From positions 8,560 to 72,559 of the forward strand of contig CBFCZV010000011.1 of the NCBI GenBank assembly GCA_965602855.1: a stretch of DNA of 64,000 bases, read 5' to 3'. Every line of letters starts with the position of its first letter. Positions within the stretch are counted from its first letter, which is position 1. Below the pieces are notes generated by a model. It was not told the DNA's origin and ran no database searches. It saw only the letters and a program-made list of their open reading frames with translations. Shown in pieces: positions 58,680 to 64,000 of the stretch. The position numbers were made by a program, and so were the translations under genes. This DNA is from LH-M37 sp965602855 (GTDB lineage Bacteria > Pseudomonadota > Gammaproteobacteria > SZUA-229).

Positions 58680-61394
58680 TTAGTGTGCTTCATCCCAGTT
58701 GCTACCAACACCGATATCCACCACTAAATCCACACTCAAATCAGCAGCGGACTCCATATTGCTTCGAAGCAACTCTGATAACTGTTCAACCTGTGACTCA
58801 GCCACTTCCACCACCAGTTCATCGTGTACCTGCATCACCACTTTGGCATCCAGATCACTCACACGCAAAGCAGCATCCACATTCATCATCGCGCGTTTAA
58901 TAATATCCGCCGCCGTACCCTGCATTGGCGCGTTAATCGCGGTGCGCTCGGCGTATTGCCGGCGCTGCGCATTACGCGCATTAATTTCTGGCAGATACAG
59001 ACGGCGACCATAAACGGTTTCGACGTAACCCTGTTCAGCGGCTTTCTCGCGCGTGCTGTCCATGTAGTTTTTCACGCCGGGATAGCGTTCAAAATAAAGA
59101 TCAACATAATCCTGCGCTTCAAAACGACCTATGTTTAATTGCTTTGCCAGACCAAAAGCCGACATGCCATAAATCAAACCAAAGTTGATTGCCTTGGCGG
59201 CGCGGCGTTGTTCGTTCTCGACTTCATCCAGCGGCACGCCAAAAACTTCAGCAGCCGTCGCCTTGTGCACGTCGATGCCTTCGGCGAAGGCTTTTAATAA
59301 ACTTTCGTCCTGCGAGAGATGCGCCATGATGCGTAATTCAATTTGTGAATAATCGGCAGCGACTAAACACTTGCCTTCGTCGGCGATAAACGCCTGACGA
59401 ATGCGGCGACCTTCTTCGCTACGCACGGGAATGTTTTGCAAATTGGGATCGGATGAAGACAAACGTCCGGTGGCTGCACCGGTCTGGTTATAGGAAGTGT
59501 GCACACGGCCAGTATCGGCATCGACCTGCAACGGCAGTTTATCGGTGTAAGTTGATTTTAGTTTGCTCAGGCTGCGGTGTTCGAGAATCATTTTTGGAAT
59601 CTCGTAATCTTCCGCCAGCTTCTGCAGGACTTCTTCTGCGGTTGAATATTGACCTGTTTTTGTTTTCTTTACTGGTGGTATTTCCAGCTTCTCAAATAAA
59701 ATCACACCCAGCTGTTTTGGCGAAGCTAAATTAAAAGTTTCACCGGCGGCTTCAAACACCTGCTTTTCCACTTCGGCCATACGCGTCTGCAATTGCTTAC
59801 TCTGTTTATTGAGCATAGCAACATCGATTTTCACGCCGTTGCGTTCGATAGACTGCAGCACCGGCAACAAAGGCATTTCAATTTCGCGATAAACTTTTAA
59901 CAGGCCCTTTTCTTTTTTCAGCTCTGCATTCAAAGCGTCGTGCAACTGCAAAGTAATGTCGGCATCTTCCGCCGCGTAAGGGCCGGCTTCTTCCAAAGCA
60001 ATGTCATTAAATGTCAGCTGTTTTTTTCCTTTACCGGCAATGTCTACAAAATGAATGGTGTTGTGACCGAGTACGCGCAGTGACATGTTATCCATGTCGT
60101 GGCGTTGGGTTGAATCTAAAACGTAAGATTCCAGCATGGTATCTTCAGCCATGCCCTGTAAATGAATACCATGGTTTTCCAGAATATGCGCATCGTATTT
60201 TAAATTCTGCCCGAGCTTGGCTTTGCTTTCATCTTCGAGAATTGGTTTCAGTGCGCCTAACACTGTCGCTTCGTCGAGCTGTTCTGGTGCATCGGGGTAG
60301 TCATGCCCGAACGGCACATAAGCCGCGCTGCATTCTTCGACGGCAAACGACACGCCAACGATGCGCGCCTGTAAATAATCCAGACTGGTGGTTTCGGTAT
60401 CGAATGCAATCAGTTCTGCTTTCTCTAATTTTTTAATCCAGACATCGAAAGATTTTTTATCGAGCACTGTTTCGTAAGCAACTTCTTTTTTCGCACGTTC
60501 CTGTTTTTCTTCAACGCTACCCGAGAGGTCGTCCAGCCATTTGTGGAATTGCATCTCTGTGTAAATTTTTTCCAGCGTATCTTTATCGGCTGCTCCGATT
60601 TTTAAATCATCCAGCGATTCGTCCAGTTCGAGATCACAAACAATTGTGGTCAGCTTTTTCGACATCGGCAATTGCTCTAAAGCACCGCGCAAGTTCTCGC
60701 CTACTTTGCCTTTGATATCGTCGGCGTGTTCGACGATGCTGTCCAGCGTTTCGTATTGCACCAACCACTTGGCAGCCGTCTTTGGCCCAACTTTGGGCAC
60801 ACCAGGAATATTGTCCGAGGTGTCGCCCATGAGTGCGAGGTAGTCGATAATCTGATCCGGCTTGACGCCGAATTTTTCTTCGACACCCGTCTCATCCATC
60901 AGCTTGTTGGTCATGGTGTTTATCAGCGTAACGTGCGGTGTCACCAGCTGCGCCATGTCTTTATCGCCAGTCGAGACCAGCATGTCTTTGCCCTGCGCAC
61001 TGGCCTGTGTTGCCAGCGTACCGATGACATCATCAGCCTCAACACCGGACACCATAATCAGTTTGTAACCCAGCGCTTTCACCAGCTCGTGCAACGGCGC
61101 AATCTGGTTGCGCAGATCATCCGGCATCGGCGGGCGTGTGCCTTTGTAGTCTTCGAACATTTCGTGGCGGAAAGTCTTGCCCTTGGCATCGAACACCACC
61201 GCCATGTATTCCGGCTTATAGTCTTCGCGCAGCTTGCGCAGCATGTTGATAACACCATAAACAGCACCGGTCATCTCACCTTTGGCGTTGGTCAGGCGCT
61301 GCAACTGCGGCACGTGGTAGGCGCGGTAAAGGTAGGACGAGCCATCGACGAGAATAATCGGTGGAGTCTGTTCTGCTTTCTGCGGGTCTGACAT
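58680..61394 (-). CDS. polA: DNA polymerase I
   Basis: 904 aa from the ATG at 61394, which places the start right before the conserved PPIILVDGSSYLYRAYH; a longer frame to 61502 lacks family support. N-terminal 5' nuclease (GVEADDVIGTLA), 3'-5' exonuclease with the acidic motif FDTETTSLD, and polymerase motifs ADYSQIELRIMAHLS, RRAAKAINFGLIYGMS and VMQVHDELVVE. All three activities appear intact. Confidence 0.97.
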   Translation of the reverse strand: MSDPQKAEQTPPIILVDGSSYLYRAYHVPQLQRLTNAKGEMTGAVYGVINMLRKLREDYKPEYMAVVFDAKGKTFRHEMFEDYKGTRPPMPDDLRNQIAPLHELVKALGYKLIMVSGVEADDVIGTLATQASAQGKDMLVSTGDKDMAQLVTPHVTLINTMTNKLMDETGVEEKFGVKPDQIIDYLALMGDTSDNIPGVPKVGPKTAAKWLVQYETLDSIVEHADDIKGKVGENLRGALEQLPMSKKLTTIVCDLELDESLDDLKIGAADKDTLEKIYTEMQFHKWLDDLSGSVEEKQERAKKEVAYETVLDKKSFDVWIKKLEKAELIAFDTETTSLDYLQARIVGVSFAVEECSAAYVPFGHDYPDAPEQLDEATVLGALKPILEDESKAKLGQNLKYDAHILENHGIHLQGMAEDTMLESYVLDSTQRHDMDNMSLRVLGHNTIHFVDIAGKGKKQLTFNDIALEEAGPYAAEDADITLQLHDALNAELKKEKGLLKVYREIEMPLLPVLQSIERNGVKIDVAMLNKQSKQLQTRMAEVEKQVFEAAGETFNLASPKQLGVILFEKLEIPPVKKTKTGQYSTAEEVLQKLAEDYEIPKMILEHRSLSKLKSTYTDKLPLQVDADTGRVHTSYNQTGAATGRLSSSDPNLQNIPVRSEEGRRIRQAFIADEGKCLVAADYSQIELRIMAHLSQDESLLKAFAEGIDVHKATAAEVFGVPLDEVENEQRRAAKAINFGLIYGMSAFGLAKQLNIGRFEAQDYVDLYFERYPGVKNYMDSTREKAAEQGYVETVYGRRLYLPEINARNAQRRQYAERTAINAPMQGTAADIIKRAMMNVDAALRVSDLDAKVVMQVHDELVVEVAESQVEQLSELLRSNMESAADLSVDLVVDIGVGSNWDEAH

Positions 61395-61525
61395 ATAAAA
61401 TCCAAATATAAAGAGTGATAAATCTGGCGGCAGTTTATCCCAAACCACATGTCCAAAGCACCCGCACCTGAATCTTCTCGCGGTATAGGCTAAAATGCCC
61501 ACACTTTTTGACTACTGTGCTGATT

Positions 61526-62491
61526 ATGTCTGTTTACACCACCATAGAACGCGACCAACTTGAGCAATTCCTGTCCAATTACAATGTCGGTGAGCTCAAG
61601 GATTACCGCGGCATCAGTGATGGTATTGAAAACACCAATTATTTCGTCGATACGATAAAAGACGGCGCTGAACAGCGTTTCGTGCTGACCATATTCGAGC
61701 ATCACAACCTCGATGAAATGCAGTACTACCTCAATCTGATGCACCATCTGGCCGACCATAAAGTCCCCAGCGCCAATCCGGTGGCCGACAACGAAGGCCA
61801 TTATCTGCGCATGTTTGCCGGTAAGCCGATTGCGCTGGTCGAGCGACTGGTCGGTGGTAGCATCACTGAAACCACGGTTTCCATCTGTGAGCAGATCGGT
61901 GCCGCCATGGGCAAGATGCACACCGCCGGCCTCAGCTACGATGCGCACCAGCCCAATCCGCGCGGCCCGCACTGGTTCGTCGAGACGGCCAATGTCTTGC
62001 AGGAAAAACTGCCCGCCGAAGACCTGCAAATGCTCAACGAGGAAATCACCTTCCAGAAGGCCAACCGTGATGCCAATCTGCCGCGCGGCACGGTACACGC
62101 CGATCTATTCCGCGATAACTCACTATGGGATGGCGACCAACTCAGCGGCATCATTGATTATTACTACGCCAATGACGATGCCCTGCTCTACGATCTCGCG
62201 GTCACCGCCAACGACTGGTGCATCCACGATGATTTCAGTCTGGATAAAGACAAGGTACAGGCCTTTCTCAATGGCTATCACCAGTACCGTCCACTAGAAG
62301 CAATCGAACAGGAATACTGGCCGGTACTGCTGCGCACCGGCGCATTGCGTTTCTGGCTATCGCGTCTGTACGACAAACATTTCCCACGCCCCGGCGAACT
62401 GGTACACATCAAAAATCCGGACGAGCTCAAGTCCATTCTCGCTGACCGCATCGCCAAACAGGCCGACTACAAAACTTACTGGATTTCGTAA
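61526..62491 (+). CDS. thrB: Homoserine kinase, ThrB (APH-fold type)
   Basis: 321 aa from the ATG at 61526 (a TTG at 61508 would add six residues). Aminoglycoside-phosphotransferase-like fold: GISDGIENTNYFV at the start, catalytic loop GTVHADLFRDNSLW, metal-binding GIIDYYYA. Phosphorylates homoserine in threonine synthesis. It is the non-GHMP form common in Pseudomonas and related bacteria. Divergent from polA, as in Pseudomonas. Confidence 0.93.
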   Translation: MSVYTTIERDQLEQFLSNYNVGELKDYRGISDGIENTNYFVDTIKDGAEQRFVLTIFEHHNLDEMQYYLNLMHHLADHKVPSANPVADNEGHYLRMFAGKPIALVERLVGGSITETTVSICEQIGAAMGKMHTAGLSYDAHQPNPRGPHWFVETANVLQEKLPAEDLQMLNEEITFQKANRDANLPRGTVHADLFRDNSLWDGDQLSGIIDYYYANDDALLYDLAVTANDWCIHDDFSLDKDKVQAFLNGYHQYRPLEAIEQEYWPVLLRTGALRFWLSRLYDKHFPRPGELVHIKNPDELKSILADRIAKQADYKTYWIS

Positions 62492-62497
62492 TCCGGC

Positions 62498-63022
62498 ATG
62501 AATAGCATCGCCGACGCCATAGAACGGTTTATCAACTGGTGTGGCCGCGCGGTTTCATGGCTGACCCTGTTCATGGTCATCGTCACCTTTGTCGTGGTCG
62601 TGCTGCGTTACCTTTTCGATACCGGCTGGATCGCGGTACAGGAATCCATCAGCTATATGCACGCCGCGGTCTTCCTGATCGGTGCGGCCTACACCCTGCA
62701 ACAGGACGCCCACGTGCGTGTCGATATTTTCTACAGCCGCTTCGGCGAAGAAGCGCGCGCCTGGGTCAACCTGTGCGGCGCACTGTTCATGCTGATGCCA
62801 TTCATGTTCTTCATCGGCTGGATGAGCTGGGAATACGTGCTCGATAGCTGGGATGTGCTCGAAGGCTCACGCGAAGCCGGTGGCCTGCCCGGTGTCTTCC
62901 TGCTGAAAAGTCTGATGCTGGTAATGACTGCACTACTGATGTTGCAGGCGGGCGCGCAGGTGCTTCGCGCGCTTACCGTCGTCTTGAATCCGCCAGCCAA
63001 GATTAATGAGGGCGATCACTAA
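62498..63022 (+). CDS. TRAP transporter small permease (DctQ family)
   Basis: 174 aa with four membrane helices; segment YLFDTGWIAVQESISYMHAA is typical DctQ. It partners the large permease that starts in its stop codon. Substrate cannot be told; no DctP binding protein is visible in the window. Confidence 0.93.
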   Translation: MNSIADAIERFINWCGRAVSWLTLFMVIVTFVVVVLRYLFDTGWIAVQESISYMHAAVFLIGAAYTLQQDAHVRVDIFYSRFGEEARAWVNLCGALFMLMPFMFFIGWMSWEYVLDSWDVLEGSREAGGLPGVFLLKSLMLVMTALLMLQAGAQVLRALTVVLNPPAKINEGDH

Positions 63023-64000
63023 TGGAGTGGATGCCCTTTTATTTGTTCACCTGTGTGTTCCTGTTTTTACTGGCGGGTTATCCGGTCGCCTTCACGCTGG
63101 CTGGCACGGCTTTATTATTCGCGGGCATCGGTCAGACAACCGGTTCTTTCGATTCCGCCTTTTTGGAAGCACTGCCCAATCGCCTGTACGGCATCATGAC
63201 CAACAAGATCCTGATTGCCGTGCCGCTGTTCGTATTCATGGGCGTGATGCTGGAACGCTCGAAAATCGCCGAAGACCTGCTCGAAACCATGGCGCGTCTT
63301 TTTGGCAAAAAACGCGGTGGTCTGGGTTTCTCGGTGATCCTGGTCGGCATGTTGCTCGCCGCCAGCACCGGCATCGTCGGCGCGACGGTGGTGACCATGG
63401 GTTTGCTGTCGCTGCCGACCATGCTGAAACGCGGTTACGACCCCAGCATTTCCACCGGCATGATTTGCGCTTCGGGTACGCTGGGGCAAATCATTCCGCC
63501 GTCGATTGTTTTAGTTTTACTGGGCGATGTATTGTCTTCCGCTTACCAGCAGGCACAGCTCGACATGGGTATATTCTCTCCGGAGACTTTATCGGTCGGT
63601 GACCTGTTTGTCGGTGCACTGATACCGGGTTTTATGCTGGTCGGTTTGTATTTAATTTATATCGCCTTCATCGCCTACACCAAACCCAACGCCATGCCCG
63701 CGTTTGAAATCAGCGACGACGAAAACAATATACCCGTGCTTCAGGCCGTATTTAAAAGTCTGTTACCGCCGTTGTTTCTAATCATCGCGGTTCTCGGCTC
63801 CATCATCGGCGGCCTCGCCACCCCGACCGAAGCCGCCGCCATCGGTGCCGTCGGCGCGATACTACTAGCCGCCTCTAAAAAACAACTGACCCTGGAAAAC
63901 CTGCGCGAAGTTATGCAAAGCACCACCCGCGTCACCAGCATGGTATTCATGATTTTTATCGGCGCGTCATTGTTCTCATTAGTGTTCCGCGGCTACGGCG
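63022..64000 (+). CDS. TRAP transporter large permease (DctM family), 3' end cut by window
   Basis: 326 codons are visible of the usual ~430. The ATG overlaps the dctQ stop by one base (TAATG). Many hydrophobic helices; DctM features visible include IPLFVFMG-like VPLFVFMGVML, GIVGATVVTMGLLSLP, CASGTLGQIIPPSIVLVLLG and TPTEAAAIGAVGA. The frame is open to the window end. Confidence 0.94.
   Translation, partial: MEWMPFYLFTCVFLFLLAGYPVAFTLAGTALLFAGIGQTTGSFDSAFLEALPNRLYGIMTNKILIAVPLFVFMGVMLERSKIAEDLLETMARLFGKKRGGLGFSVILVGMLLAASTGIVGATVVTMGLLSLPTMLKRGYDPSISTGMICASGTLGQIIPPSIVLVLLGDVLSSAYQQAQLDMGIFSPETLSVGDLFVGALIPGFMLVGLYLIYIAFIAYTKPNAMPAFEISDDENNIPVLQAVFKSLLPPLFLIIAVLGSIIGGLATPTEAAAIGAVGAILLAASKKQLTLENLREVMQSTTRVTSMVFMIFIGASLFSLVFRGYG

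Noticed and set aside
60726..61391. 221-codon plus-strand frame opposite polA
   Set aside because: Antisense shadow of a long conserved gene with atypical His/Gln-rich composition.
61394..61502. Longer N-terminus of DNA polymerase I
   Set aside because: The added residues do not resemble the family and the ATG at 61394 gives the normal start.

Overview
The window looks like the chromosome of a gammaproteobacterium that invests heavily in c-type cytochromes. This is inferred from gene families and gene order only: glyQ-glyS-gmhB-plsC, cytochrome c4 divergent from engB, polA next to a ThrB-type homoserine kinase, a full ccmABCDEFGHI set followed by dsbA, and a GlyGly-CTERM-like anchor. No rRNA or tRNA gene was seen, so a species cannot be named.

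Layout. 1-9.5 kb: threonine catabolism (tdh partial, kbl), a protein resembling LCIB-type carbonic anhydrases, a small cytochrome, then plsC/gmhB/glyS/glyQ on the minus strand, and a PP-loop sulfur-transfer enzyme coupled to a TusA-like protein. 9.5-13.9 kb: an AT-rich accessory block that reads as an integron cassette array without an integrase, with attC-like sites, five cassette-like units and an IS3-family element inserted inside one attC. 14-24 kb: housekeeping and small genes (TrmH-family methylase, greB, thioredoxin, cupin, lipoamide-dehydrogenase-like flavoprotein, Fur-family regulator, degenerate M48 protein, LON-domain protein, djlA, def).

24-36.7 kb is the most striking part. Ten minus-strand genes form what looks like one electron-transfer operon: a YfhL-type ferredoxin, a surface-anchored octaheme cytochrome, a small CxxCxxC membrane protein, an outer-membrane barrel, four exported multiheme cytochromes (7, 8, 6 and 3 motifs; the 8-motif one is a lipoprotein), a NapH-like polyferredoxin fused to a multiheme domain, and an NHL-propeller dodecaheme cytochrome. 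I count 49 CXXCH motifs plus three wider-spaced ones. The content fits a route from the quinone pool through the periplasm and a barrel to the cell surface. Direction and substrate cannot be read from sequence. An FNR-like box and two abutting 15-bp palindromes lie upstream.

36.8-40.8 kb holds an outer-membrane protein, a transglutaminase-like protein and two lipoproteins. 40.8-49.2 kb carries dsbA, the complete System I cytochrome c maturation operon and cytochrome c4, the machinery needed for the heme proteins. 49.3-61.4 kb runs from engB to polA. Just downstream of engB, on the opposite strand, a promoter and strong terminator define a candidate ~118-nt sRNA in the position held by Spot 42 in E. 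coli. Between it and polA sit an AraC regulator, a diheme peroxidase coupled to a GGDEF/EAL protein, a NIT-domain hybrid kinase and a DUF1499 lipoprotein. The window ends with thrB and a TRAP transporter (dctQ, dctM cut by the window edge).
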